DNA from: Vagococcus hydrophili
Lineage (GTDB): Bacteria; Bacillota; Bacilli; Lactobacillales; Vagococcaceae
Assembly: GCF_011304195.1 (NCBI RefSeq)
Contig: NZ_CP049887.1
Span: 2,232,001 to 2,296,000 of the forward strand
Reading direction: 5' to 3'
DNA: 64,000 bases
Shown here one piece after another: positions 17,849-25,371 of this stretch. The position numbers were made by a program, and so were the translations under genes. Every line of letters starts with the position of its first letter. Position 1 is the first letter of the stretch. Below the pieces are notes generated by a model. It had not been told where the DNA came from. It did not search any database and saw nothing but the letters and a program-made list of their open reading frames with translations.

Positions 17849-19213
17849 ATGATTGATAAGATTAAAAAGCGTCAAAAGAAATTAAAAATGAAATTTAAAA
17901 TTAGTAATGTCCAGTTTATTGTGCTGATGTTTTTGCTGATTATTTTGGCAGGATCCGTGCTGTTGTGGTTACCTATAACGCACCAAGAAGGTCAAACGTT
18001 AGCTTATATTGATGCTTTGTTTGTAGCAACGTCAGCAGTCTGTGTGACAGGATTAACACCGATTAATATCTCAGAAGTTTTAAATCCACTAGGTCATACG
18101 ATTATGATGCTTTTGATTGAGCTCGGTGGACTTGGTTTTATGTCAGTGGTTTTAATCATCGCGATGATGTTTAAACGACGCCTCTCCTTCCAATCTAGGT
18201 TGATAATGAAGGACATGTTAAACTTAGACAGCCATGGTGGTGTGGTTAAGCTATTATCTTTTGTGGTTCAATTTTCATTAACAATACAAGGAATAGGCGC
18301 TGTTCTTCTAAGCACCCAGTTCATACCAGAGTATGGGTTAAAGAAAGGTATTTTCTATAGTGTCTTTCATTCAGTTTCAGCTTTTTGTAATGCTGGTTTT
18401 GATTTGTTTGGTGATAGCTTAATTGGTTATCGTTCGAATAGTTTTGTTTTAATTGTTATCGCGTGCCTGATTTTAGCAGGTGGCTTTGGTTTTATTGTTT
18501 GGTACGATTTAATTCATTATAAAAAAGAACACAAACTATCACTCCATACGAAGATTGCTTTATCGGTTTCATTATTTTTAGTGGTCTTTGGTACGGTTAT
18601 TTTCTTTGTGACAGATGTGGATGGTAAATCTGGTTGGTTTAATCAATTTGCGAATAGTTTCTTCTTAAGTGTTACACCAAGAACAGCAGGTTTTGCCTCA
18701 TTAGATTATGGAAGTATGAGTTATGCTGGTTTGCTCTTGACGATTGTTTTAATGTTTATTGGTGGAACTTCTGGATCAACTGCAGGTGGGGTTAAAACAA
18801 CAACGATTGGTGTTTTAAGTGTTCAACTAATTAGCCTTCTTAAAGGACGCGAAAGTGCGGAAGGCTTTGGTCGTTCTATTCCATTAAAAATTGTTTTGAA
18901 ATCGTTCATGTTTGTTTTCTTTTCAAGTGTGATTTGCTTTGTGAGTGCTTTGATACTTGCGATGACAGAAACAATTCCTTACCAATCAGGTATTGAGTAT
19001 GTTTTGTTTGAAGTAGTATCTGCTTTTGCGACAGTAGGATTAACGATGGGGCTGACACCTAATTTAACTGTTTTTGGGAAGTTTCTGATCATGGCCTTAA
19101 TGTTTATTGGTCGAGTGGGACTTTATACGGTAATTTTCTCCCTACTAAGAAAAGAAATGAAATCTCAAGGGCACAATTTTAGTTACCCTCAAGAAAATGT
19201 ATTAATTGGATAG
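17849..19213 (+). CDS. Trk/Ktr-type K+ uptake channel subunit (KtrB/KtrD family)
   Basis: A 454-residue membrane protein with a basic cytoplasmic N terminus and the four M1-P-M2 repeats of Ktr channels. The filter segments are readable as SAVCVTGL, SAFCNAGFD, TPRTAGFA and SAFATVGLT, one glycine filter per repeat. The M2 gate loop GGTSGSTAGGVKTT is also present. KtrB dimers import K+ with Na+ and normally require a cytoplasmic KtrA ring, but no KtrA/RCK gene is adjacent. It is about 36 percent shorter in its N terminus than some Trk proteins, as expected for Ktr. A second paralog is at 47555-48958. Confidence 0.9.
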   Translation: MIDKIKKRQKKLKMKFKISNVQFIVLMFLLIILAGSVLLWLPITHQEGQTLAYIDALFVATSAVCVTGLTPINISEVLNPLGHTIMMLLIELGGLGFMSVVLIIAMMFKRRLSFQSRLIMKDMLNLDSHGGVVKLLSFVVQFSLTIQGIGAVLLSTQFIPEYGLKKGIFYSVFHSVSAFCNAGFDLFGDSLIGYRSNSFVLIVIACLILAGGFGFIVWYDLIHYKKEHKLSLHTKIALSVSLFLVVFGTVIFFVTDVDGKSGWFNQFANSFFLSVTPRTAGFASLDYGSMSYAGLLLTIVLMFIGGTSGSTAGGVKTTTIGVLSVQLISLLKGRESAEGFGRSIPLKIVLKSFMFVFFSSVICFVSALILAMTETIPYQSGIEYVLFEVVSAFATVGLTMGLTPNLTVFGKFLIMALMFIGRVGLYTVIFSLLRKEMKSQGHNFSYPQENVLIG

Positions 19214-19222
19214 AACAAGTTA

Positions 19223-19255
19223 GAGGATGACCTTAATAAGTCATTCTTTTTTTAT
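19223..19255 (+). terminator. Terminator after the first Ktr gene
   Basis: GGATGAC pairs with GTCATTC around CTTAATAA, followed by seven T residues. Confidence 0.75.
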
Positions 19256-19333
19256 TTCTTTCAATTTTCTATTAAAAAATCTGTTCACTTGTATTATAAT
19301 GAGCATAGAAAAAAGTAAGGGAGTCAGATAAAT

Positions 19334-20224
19334 ATGTTAGATGAAAAAAAACTGAAAATTATGCAAGAAAAACCAGGATTTATTGCGGCCTTGGATGAGA
19401 GTATTCGTCGGACACCAAGTGCGTTAAGATCATATGGGATTCCTGATGAAACGTATCATACAAATCAAGAGATGCTTGATTTAATTCATGATATGAGATA
19501 TAGAATCATGGCTAGTTCTGATTTTGATTCAGAACATATTATTGCGACAATTTTATATAAAGATACGCTGAAAAGAACTATTCAAAGAGTGAATACTTGT
19601 GAGTATTTATTAGAGAAAAAAGGGATTATTCCCTTCTTAAAAATTGACCAAGGACAAGAACCTGTCATGAATGGTGTTCAACTTATGAAAGAAATCACTG
19701 ATTTTGATGAGTTGATGGATTTAGCAAAAGCAAATAAAATTTTTGGAACTAAATCTCATTCAATCATTTTGAGTGCTAATAAAATGGGAATTAAAGAAGC
19801 TGTAGATCAACAGTTTGATTTGGCTAGAAAAGTTCTTGATAACGGCTTGTTACCAATTATCGAACCAGAAGTTGATATTCATAGTCCGGAAAAAGAACAA
19901 TCAGAAGCTATTTTAAAAGAAGAGCTTTTAGGGCATTTAAACCAAATGAACCCAGACCAAAAAGTGATTTTAGAACTTAGTTTACCAAGCATTCCTGATT
20001 TTTATGAGGAATTATTAAGTCATCCAAATGTTGTAAGAGTTGTTGCTTCATCAGGGGGCTACAAAAAAGCGGAAGCGGACAAAAAATTAAGCCAAAATCA
20101 TGGTATGATTGCAAGTTTTTCGAGAGCACTAGAAGAAGGTTTAGCGTACCAAGAAACAGATATGGAATTTGATTTTGCTTTAAGAGAAAGTATTCAATCA
20201 ATCTTTGATGCGTCGATTCAATAG
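19334..20224 (+). CDS. Class I fructose-bisphosphate aldolase homolog lacking the Schiff-base lysine
   Basis: A 296-residue protein clearly related to staphylococcal class I aldolase (Fda). It keeps GFIAALD, GIIPFLKIDQG, GVQLMK, IFGTK, the acid/base Glu177 in PIIEPEVDI, VRVVASSGGY and IASFSRAL. Compared with the Staphylococcus protein as I recall it, two sites differ. The LKLTIP segment with Schiff-base Lys212 reads LELSLP here (Glu214), and SGGSTPK reads SIRRTPS (residues 23-29), which loses the phosphate-binding glycines and a lysine. The protein may therefore not be a working FBP aldolase. Full length, with a good RBS (AAGGGAG) and its own terminator, argues against a decaying gene. Confidence 0.85.
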   Translation: MLDEKKLKIMQEKPGFIAALDESIRRTPSALRSYGIPDETYHTNQEMLDLIHDMRYRIMASSDFDSEHIIATILYKDTLKRTIQRVNTCEYLLEKKGIIPFLKIDQGQEPVMNGVQLMKEITDFDELMDLAKANKIFGTKSHSIILSANKMGIKEAVDQQFDLARKVLDNGLLPIIEPEVDIHSPEKEQSEAILKEELLGHLNQMNPDQKVILELSLPSIPDFYEELLSHPNVVRVVASSGGYKKAEADKKLSQNHGMIASFSRALEEGLAYQETDMEFDFALRESIQSIFDASIQ

Positions 20225-20230
20225 AAAATA

Positions 20231-20293
20231 GAAAAATCATTTATTAGCTTTTATTCTGTTAAAACAGGTAACAAGCTAGTAGATGATTTTTTG
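20231..20293 (+). terminator. Terminator after the aldolase homolog
   Basis: AAAATCATTTATTAGCTT pairs with AAGCTAGTAGATGATTTT, with a small inner CTGTT/AACAG helix and a following T run. The rest of the gap to 20472 is AT-rich with no clear feature. Confidence 0.75.
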
Positions 20294-20472
20294 ATTATTT
20301 CTTTAGAATAAAAATGTCAACTTTAAATAAAGGTTAATAGAATAGATATCTAATTACTAGATGAAAAGAATCTAGAGTGATTAGGTATTCTTATTTGGAA
20401 TATCTAACTCAAGCAATTTTTTTTATTTAATCAAAAATAATTGGTATGATATGGCAGAATGGAGTGGTAACT

Positions 20473-21135
20473 GTGAATCAAACCTTAGTCATCATTGCTC
20501 ATCCAGACGTTCAAAATTCTGGCGTGCAGCAATTTTTAATGGAAAGCTCTCAAAATCTAGGTGGAGTGACAAATTATATATTAACGGAAGAAGCCATTGA
20601 CATAAAAAAAGAACAAGCAAGATTTAAAGAGTATAAGCGGATTATTTTTCAATTTCCAATGTATTGGTATAGTAGTCCTTTTATTCTTAAAAAATGGCTG
20701 GATGAAGTGTTTCAAGACACTAAAACAACAGCCCTATTAAGAGGGAAAGAATTAGGCTTAGTCGTTAGTATGGGTGTTTCTGAAACTTCTTTTGAGGCAG
20801 GTAAATCAGAAGGTTTTACGTTGTCAGAAATTTTTAGACCCTTTGAAGCTTTCGCTAAAAAAAATCAAATGACCTACTTACCTATTTTTTCGGTTTCTTT
20901 ATTTTCATATTTGACTGAATATAAGAAAAAAGAGCTATTGATAAATTATCAACAGTATTTAACTAAAGTGAATAATGACAGCTTTAAAGAAAAAGAAGCT
21001 TGGTTTGTTAAACAGTTAGAAAAGATGACTGAAACGTCAAATGAAGATCTTTCAGGCATTCTGAATGTGTTAGAAGATAACCGTGATGAATTAGATGATT
21101 TAATGACTTTAGTTCACGAAATGAGGGAAGAATAG
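20473..21135 (+). CDS. NAD(P)H-dependent oxidoreductase, flavodoxin-like (YwrO/KefF/MdaB type)
   Basis: About 220 residues. The first 170 form a flavodoxin-like NAD(P)H dehydrogenase domain with TLVIIAHPDV near the start and the FMN-contact FQFPMYWYSSPFILKKW region, described by its core FPMYWYSSP. An extra C-terminal helical part (about 175-220), rich in Glu and Asp, is not typical of YwrO. The reading frame opens at 20446, but the GTG at 20473 behind GGAGTGG gives the normal N terminus. The stop codon overlaps the start of a 58-residue ORF by one base. Confidence 0.82.
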   Translation: MNQTLVIIAHPDVQNSGVQQFLMESSQNLGGVTNYILTEEAIDIKKEQARFKEYKRIIFQFPMYWYSSPFILKKWLDEVFQDTKTTALLRGKELGLVVSMGVSETSFEAGKSEGFTLSEIFRPFEAFAKKNQMTYLPIFSVSLFSYLTEYKKKELLINYQQYLTKVNNDSFKEKEAWFVKQLEKMTETSNEDLSGILNVLEDNRDELDDLMTLVHEMREE

Positions 21136-21311
21136 TGCATGAAGAAAGTTGGGTATTAGCGCAAATAAAAACAATATCTGAATCTGCCACAACCTACGTG
21201 GAAAAAGCTTATTACCAAGAACTAGAGAAAATAATCATTGAACAGTATAAAAGAATTGAACAAGCAAAGGGTGAGTTGGATGGAAATCTTTGGAGTCCTA
21301 AAAAATGGTGA
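21135..21311 (+). CDS. Small uncharacterised protein coupled to the oxidoreductase gene (58 aa)
   Basis: A GTG at 21135 overlaps the TAG of the oxidoreductase gene in the arrangement TAGTG, and the frame runs 58 codons to TGA at 21309-21311. The product is predicted to be almost entirely helical and charged (core ELEKIIIEQYKRIEQAKGEL) and ends in DGNLWSPKKW. No membrane segment or signal is visible. I do not recognise the family. The one-base overlap and codon use like its neighbours favour a real gene; its function is unknown, with a role linked to the oxidoreductase a possibility. Confidence 0.6.
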   Translation: MHEESWVLAQIKTISESATTYVEKAYYQELEKIIIEQYKRIEQAKGELDGNLWSPKKW

Positions 21312-21377
21312 AAGCTCTTTATTTTGTGAGATTTTATAGTATACTAGAAAAAAGACTTGAAAATAATGGGTGATGAT

Positions 21378-21956
21378 ATGAAGAAAACTTGGATTTTATT
21401 AGTAATTCCTTTTTTATTCTTAGTTAGTTGCGGAAAAAAAGAAGAAGTTAAAACAACAGCCACAAGTAATGAACCAAAAGGAATGGTTATTAAAGATGAT
21501 GCAAAAAAACGAAGTGACATCATCAATAATATTTTAGTAGGTAAATCGAAATTTAGTTTCAATAATGCGCCTTATGATACGATGTCTGATGGAAAATTTA
21601 CCCAAAATGAGTTATGGGGAACCTTCCAGTCTAAAGATGATCCAACAACTCTTGTTCAGATTAACGCCTCAGATAACGAGCAAAAGATTTATGGTGATAT
21701 TTCAGGGTATGAATTAGAAGGTATTAAGTGGGATAAACAAGAAGAAGTTCAATATTCTGGTTTCATGGAAGAGGCCATTCAATTTTCTAAAGATAAAAAA
21801 ACGATGATGTATAAAGCACGTACAGGCGACGTGATTTTTTCAATTACACTCTTTGGTGAAAAAGAATTAACGGATAAAAATATTCTTTCTTTAAAGACTT
21901 TAGCTAAAGGCATTAAAGTAGAATTTGTAGAAGGTCAAGTAACTTCTAATCAATAA
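21378..21956 (+). CDS. Uncharacterised lipoprotein
   Basis: About 192 residues with a lipoprotein signal: MKK, a hydrophobic stretch, and the lipobox LVSC with Cys18, followed by a charged KKEE linker. The mature part looks like a single soluble domain with alternating strands (GDISGYELEGIKWD, GDVIFSITLFGEKE), and I do not recognise the family. The open frame extends to 21357, but ATG 21378 is chosen because it gives a proper signal peptide and has GGGTGAT upstream. A terminator follows. It is likely anchored on the outer face of the membrane. Confidence 0.75.
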   Translation: MKKTWILLVIPFLFLVSCGKKEEVKTTATSNEPKGMVIKDDAKKRSDIINNILVGKSKFSFNNAPYDTMSDGKFTQNELWGTFQSKDDPTTLVQINASDNEQKIYGDISGYELEGIKWDKQEEVQYSGFMEEAIQFSKDKKTMMYKARTGDVIFSITLFGEKELTDKNILSLKTLAKGIKVEFVEGQVTSNQ

Positions 21957-21965
21957 TCAATGACA

Positions 21966-22010
21966 AATGAGAGCAAATGAGCTAGAATAGTTCTTTGTTC
22001 TCATTTTTAT
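21966..22010 (+). terminator. Terminator after the lipoprotein gene
   Basis: AATGAGAGCAAA pairs with TTTGTTCTCATT around a 16-base loop, followed by TTTATTT. Confidence 0.7.
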
Positions 22011-22018
22011 TTGAGAAC

Positions 22019-22057
22019 ACGAGTAATTGTTTTCTTTTTGACGCTTTTTGTTACTCG
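22019..22057. promoter_or_regulatory. Inverted repeat upstream of the ABC gene pair (possible operator)
   Basis: CGAGTAA and TTACTCG form a perfect 7-bp inverted repeat about 25 bp apart, just before the -35 box of the following promoter. No GntR-type regulator gene is next to it, so the binding protein is unknown. Confidence 0.35.
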
Positions 22058-22058
22058 T

Positions 22059-22087
22059 TTGTTATGCACATGTAATATTTGTATAAT
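22059..22087 (+). promoter_or_regulatory. Promoter of the two-gene ABC system
   Basis: TTGTTA and TATAAT with 17-bp spacing, about 58 bp before the ATPase start. Confidence 0.72.
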
Positions 22088-22145
22088 ATCATGAGAAGGT
22101 AAGTTCTTATCATGAGCATGCTATGTAGGAAAGGAAAAATTTATT

Positions 22146-23018
22146 ATGACAATAGAAGTTAGAGGGATGTCTAAAACCGCAGATAATCTTCTAGTACTTA
22201 ATGACATTGATTTAGTTTTTCAAGAGAAAAAAATCTATGGTTTATTAGGACAAAATGATTCAGGAAAAACAACGTTAATGCGTTTAATTGCCCGTTTAAG
22301 ATTTCCAACAGAAGGGTACATTGAAATTGATGAGATGGATATAGAAGATAATCCAGCTGTACTTAAAAATATTTATTTTCAAACACATGATGATATTTAT
22401 CCAAGACGAGCTAAATTAAAACATATTGTAAAATGGATGGGACAATTTTATCCAAACTTTCAAACAGAAGAGTGTCTAAATTTGTTAGAAAAGTATCATT
22501 TAAACGAAAATGCTATTTTTAGAAGAATGCCTTTGAAGGATAAGACATTATTTAGAACATGTTTAGCTTTAAGTAATGATGTGGATTACTTATTACTTGA
22601 TGAACCGGCATTTACTTTAGACGCGTATCATCGACATGCATTATACCAAGATTTATTGAAAAGTTATGATCGTTATCCAAAAACAATCATTTTATCAACT
22701 CATGCCATTGATGAGATTGAAGAAATTATTGATCGTGTGGTTATCTTAGAAGATGGTCAAGTTTTAATTGATGATGAAGTTAAAAATATTGTCAGTAAAG
22801 CTTACTCAGTTAAAGGTGATGAGCGTGATGTGAGAGAATTCTTGCAACAAAAAACAATCTTAGGTCAAGAATATCGTCAAGGTGTGATTAAAGCCTATGT
22901 TCAACTCGAAGAAAATGAATTAGAGCATAGTGATCAATTAGAATTAAAACCATTAAACTTACAAGAGTTATTTATTCAGTTAACTAAAGATGTTTATGGT
23001 AAGAAGGAGGGAGAATAA
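22146..23018 (+). CDS. ABC transporter ATP-binding protein (YtrB-like) with a degenerate signature motif
   Basis: A 290-residue ABC ATPase. Walker A is GQNDSGKT (35-42), Walker B with catalytic Glu is DYLLLDEP (147-154), and the switch His is His186 in LSTHAIDE. The usual LSGGQ signature is missing: the matching place reads MPLKDKTLF (about 128-136). The C-terminal 80 residues are an accessory domain. It starts after AGGAAAGG and precedes its permease by 2 bp. Similar ABC pairs act in cell-envelope stress or peptide resistance, but no substrate can be named here. Confidence 0.85.
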   Translation: MTIEVRGMSKTADNLLVLNDIDLVFQEKKIYGLLGQNDSGKTTLMRLIARLRFPTEGYIEIDEMDIEDNPAVLKNIYFQTHDDIYPRRAKLKHIVKWMGQFYPNFQTEECLNLLEKYHLNENAIFRRMPLKDKTLFRTCLALSNDVDYLLLDEPAFTLDAYHRHALYQDLLKSYDRYPKTIILSTHAIDEIEEIIDRVVILEDGQVLIDDEVKNIVSKAYSVKGDERDVREFLQQKTILGQEYRQGVIKAYVQLEENELEHSDQLELKPLNLQELFIQLTKDVYGKKEGE

Positions 23019-23020
23019 TT

Positions 23021-23776
23021 ATGAATAAAACAGCACTTATTCGAACTCAGTTATTCCAACAATTAAAAGTATTAAGTTTGTTTATGGTCTTCTATGCTAT
23101 ATTTTTAGGGGCTGCTACAGCGATTCATCAGTTAACAACGAAAAATTTTGCTTTTGATGGCATTAGTTATTTCTTTACCGTGTATTTAGTGATTGGGATT
23201 TGGATTAGCTTTTCATCTAATATTACATTTTATAGCTATCATTCCTTCTCAAGAGAGACTATTTTAAGTCGGATGATGATTGTCCAGTTGATTGTTAGTT
23301 TAGTCTCAGCAGCTTTAATTGAGCTACACAACTTATTGGTTTTAAAAGTACCATTCTTCTCATTTATTAAACCAGATGACAATATCAAGAATGTTTATAT
23401 TGATGCTTTGTCTAATCAAATTATTGTTCGAGCGTTTCTGACGATTTTATTTACAGCTTTGGTTATGTTTTGTGTGTTACAATTAGCGAACTTAGCTGTG
23501 ATTACAACGTATTCAATGAAACAAAAGAAAATATTCATCATTTTAGCGGTGATTACAGTGATTGTGATAGGTATTATCTTTAGCCTACCTTATTGGTCAA
23601 AAGGAATGTTTAGTGTGTTAATTACAGTCTTTGGCTTCATTACAGGAGTCAATCAAAGCTTAGTACCAAACATTGTGATTCCATTCGTCTTACTGCTTCT
23701 AGTAACACTTATCGCAGCCTACCTAAGTCGTCGTTTCATTAAAAAATTAGAAGTTCATAAAAACCTATTCATCTAA
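23021..23776 (+). CDS. ABC transporter permease, uncharacterised
   Basis: A 251-residue integral membrane protein with about six predicted transmembrane segments (roughly residues 17-37, 50-72, 82-100, 125-150, 160-182 and 205-230) and a basic C-terminal tail, SRRFIKKLEVHKN. It begins 2 bp after the ATPase gene behind AAGGAGGGAG, so the two form one transporter. No sequence motif identifies the substrate. A terminator follows directly. Confidence 0.8.
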   Translation: MNKTALIRTQLFQQLKVLSLFMVFYAIFLGAATAIHQLTTKNFAFDGISYFFTVYLVIGIWISFSSNITFYSYHSFSRETILSRMMIVQLIVSLVSAALIELHNLLVLKVPFFSFIKPDDNIKNVYIDALSNQIIVRAFLTILFTALVMFCVLQLANLAVITTYSMKQKKIFIILAVITVIVIGIIFSLPYWSKGMFSVLITVFGFITGVNQSLVPNIVIPFVLLLLVTLIAAYLSRRFIKKLEVHKNLFI

Positions 23777-23790
23777 AAAATTAAATTAGT

Positions 23791-23827
23791 GATAGCTACT
23801 TGAATTAAAAGGTAGCTATCTTTTTTT
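23791..23827 (+). terminator. Terminator after the ABC permease gene
   Basis: GATAGCTAC pairs with GTAGCTATC, followed by seven T residues. Confidence 0.87.
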
Positions 23828-23841
23828 ATTTCCATCAGCTA

Positions 23842-23850
23842 TGCTATAAT
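23842..23850 (+). promoter_or_regulatory. Extended -10 promoter of the phosphatase gene
   Basis: TGCTATAAT is a perfect extended -10 element. The -35 region is not clear. The start codon is about 42 bp downstream. Confidence 0.55.
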
Positions 23851-23891
23851 AGACAAAAATTATATTTTTCAAGAACAAGGGAGGAAAAGAG

Positions 23892-24641
23892 ATGCATTCA
23901 TTAGTTAACTTTAGAGATATTGGAAATGTAGAAACAATGGCAGGAACAAAGGTGAAGCCAGGTTTCTTCTTAAGAAGTGGTGAAGTTGTAGGCGTCGAGG
24001 AAAGCACTGTTAGTCGCCTATTGAATGATTATAAATTACGTACAATTGTGGACTTGAGAGGTCAAAAGGAAACAAGTGAACGTCCTGATGATAATATCCA
24101 AGGTGTTGATTATGTAAACATTGATATTTTAAAAGATGTAAAAGGTCAAGGAGCAAGCTTCGAGGAGCTTTTAGCAGGTTCTGCGTCTGCTCATCAAGGA
24201 ATGTTAGATTTATATGGACAAATGATTTTGACAGATGGTGCTCAAAAAGGCTATCAACAATTTTTAGAGATGATTATTGAAAAACCTGATAAATCGGTTC
24301 TTTTCCACTGTTTTGCTGGAAAAGACAGAACTGGTTTAGCAGCCGCTTTAATTTTAGGAAGTTTAGGTGTTTCAACAGATTTAATCTATAAAGATTATTT
24401 GTTAACAAACGATTTAAGAAAAGATGCGAATCAAAAAATTGTGGATCAATTGAAAAAACAAGGGTTAACGGATCAACAATTACAAGAAGTGTTAGTGATG
24501 ATGAACGTTGATAGTCGTTACTTAGAACATTCCTTTGATATTATGGAAAAAGAATTTGGCGGGTTTGAAGGCTATATTACAAACGGTTTACACATGCCGA
24601 AAAGCTTCTTTAAAGATATGAAATCAGCTTATACAGCTTAA
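23892..24641 (+). CDS. Tyrosine-protein phosphatase (Y_phosphatase3 / LipA type)
   Basis: A 249-residue cysteine-dependent phosphatase. It opens with the family motif NFRDIGN, has TIVDLRGQKE in the middle, and carries the P-loop HCFAGKDRTG with nucleophile Cys140 and Arg146. The KDR form of the loop is typical of bacterial dual-specificity enzymes that can also act on phosphoinositides; Listeria LipA is the known example. No signal peptide is seen, so it should be cytoplasmic. RBS AAGGGAGG is strong. Natural substrate unknown. Confidence 0.88.
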   Translation: MHSLVNFRDIGNVETMAGTKVKPGFFLRSGEVVGVEESTVSRLLNDYKLRTIVDLRGQKETSERPDDNIQGVDYVNIDILKDVKGQGASFEELLAGSASAHQGMLDLYGQMILTDGAQKGYQQFLEMIIEKPDKSVLFHCFAGKDRTGLAAALILGSLGVSTDLIYKDYLLTNDLRKDANQKIVDQLKKQGLTDQQLQEVLVMMNVDSRYLEHSFDIMEKEFGGFEGYITNGLHMPKSFFKDMKSAYTA

Positions 24642-24651
24642 TAAAAAAGAG

Positions 24652-24762
24652 GTTGTGACAGAAGTGTTTAGCTTCAAGAAATAAGAAGGAAATCACGAAA
24701 ATTGCTTTTCAAATTGTTGTGATTTTCGGCTTATTTCTTAAAGAAGCTACTTCTGTGACACC
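24652..24762. repeat. Long imperfect palindrome, about 110 bp
   Basis: GTGACAGAAGT, AGCTTC, AGAAATAAG and AAATCAC on the left are matched in reverse order on the right by GTGATTT, CTTATTTCT, GAAGCT and ACTTCTGTGAC. It would fold into a stem of about 45 bp with small bulges. It differs in sequence from the 123-bp repeat family. It lies between two convergent genes and just before a second, ordinary terminator. Confidence 0.8.
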
Positions 24763-24774
24763 GTTTAGTTTGTA

Positions 24775-24814
24775 AAAAAGAGACTGTGACGTATTATGTC
24801 ACAGTCCCTTTTTA
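24775..24814. terminator. Bidirectional terminator between the phosphatase and ogt
   Basis: GACTGTGAC pairs with GTCACAGTC, flanked by A and T runs. It overlaps the ogt stop region. Confidence 0.82.
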
Positions 24815-25281
24815 TTTTTTTCTAATGATAATAATCTACGTTTAATGGCAATTCCTTCGGGGCTATTGCCAGAATAACCAACCAATTTGCCGTTTTTTCC
24901 AATAACTCGGTGGCAAGGAATAATAATAGGAATGGGATTATTTCGATTGGCTTGTCCTACTGCTCGTTGGGCCTTTGGAGAATCAGCTAGAATCGCAATT
25001 TCTTGATAGTTTCTAATTTCGCCGTAAGGAATGGTTTGAAGAGCATGCCAAACTTTACGCTGAAAAGTCGTTCCAATTGTTAAATGTAGTGGTACGGTGA
25101 AAGTCAATAATTCTCCATTAAAATAGGCAGTAAGCTCTTTTTTTGCTTGTTCTAAATGTTGTTTTTGTAGAAAACTAAGTTCAGGTTGATCTATTGCTTC
25201 TTCAACAAAGTCAATTCGGGTGATACCTATATCATCAGCAGTTAGCCAAATTTTAAGTGCACCAAATTCTAAATACATCAT
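24799..25281 (-). CDS. ogt: Methylated-DNA-[protein]-cysteine S-methyltransferase
   Basis: A 160-residue suicide DNA repair protein that takes methyl groups from O6-methylguanine. The active-site motif is PCHRVIG, with the acceptor cysteine in IIIPCHR. The helix-turn-helix segment GEIRNYQEIA and the Asn hinge in QANRNNPIPI are intact. No Ada-type regulatory domain is present. The frame extends to 25308, but GGAG at the right spacing favours ATG 25281 (MMYLEFG). It converges on the phosphatase gene. Confidence 0.93.
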   Translation of the reverse strand: MMYLEFGALKIWLTADDIGITRIDFVEEAIDQPELSFLQKQHLEQAKKELTAYFNGELLTFTVPLHLTIGTTFQRKVWHALQTIPYGEIRNYQEIAILADSPKAQRAVGQANRNNPIPIIIPCHRVIGKNGKLVGYSGNSPEGIAIKRRLLSLEKNKKGL

Positions 25282-25371
25282 ACCCACTCCTTTTATATCT
25301 CTTATCATATCCGTTTTTTACAAGGTATGGTAATATTATAAGGTAAAGTAGCATGAAAGGTAAATGGCTAT

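Noticed and set aside
19334-20224. The aldolase homolog as a pseudogene
   Set aside because: The frame is complete, length is normal, RBS and terminator are good, and most conserved blocks are intact. Altered function fits better than decay.
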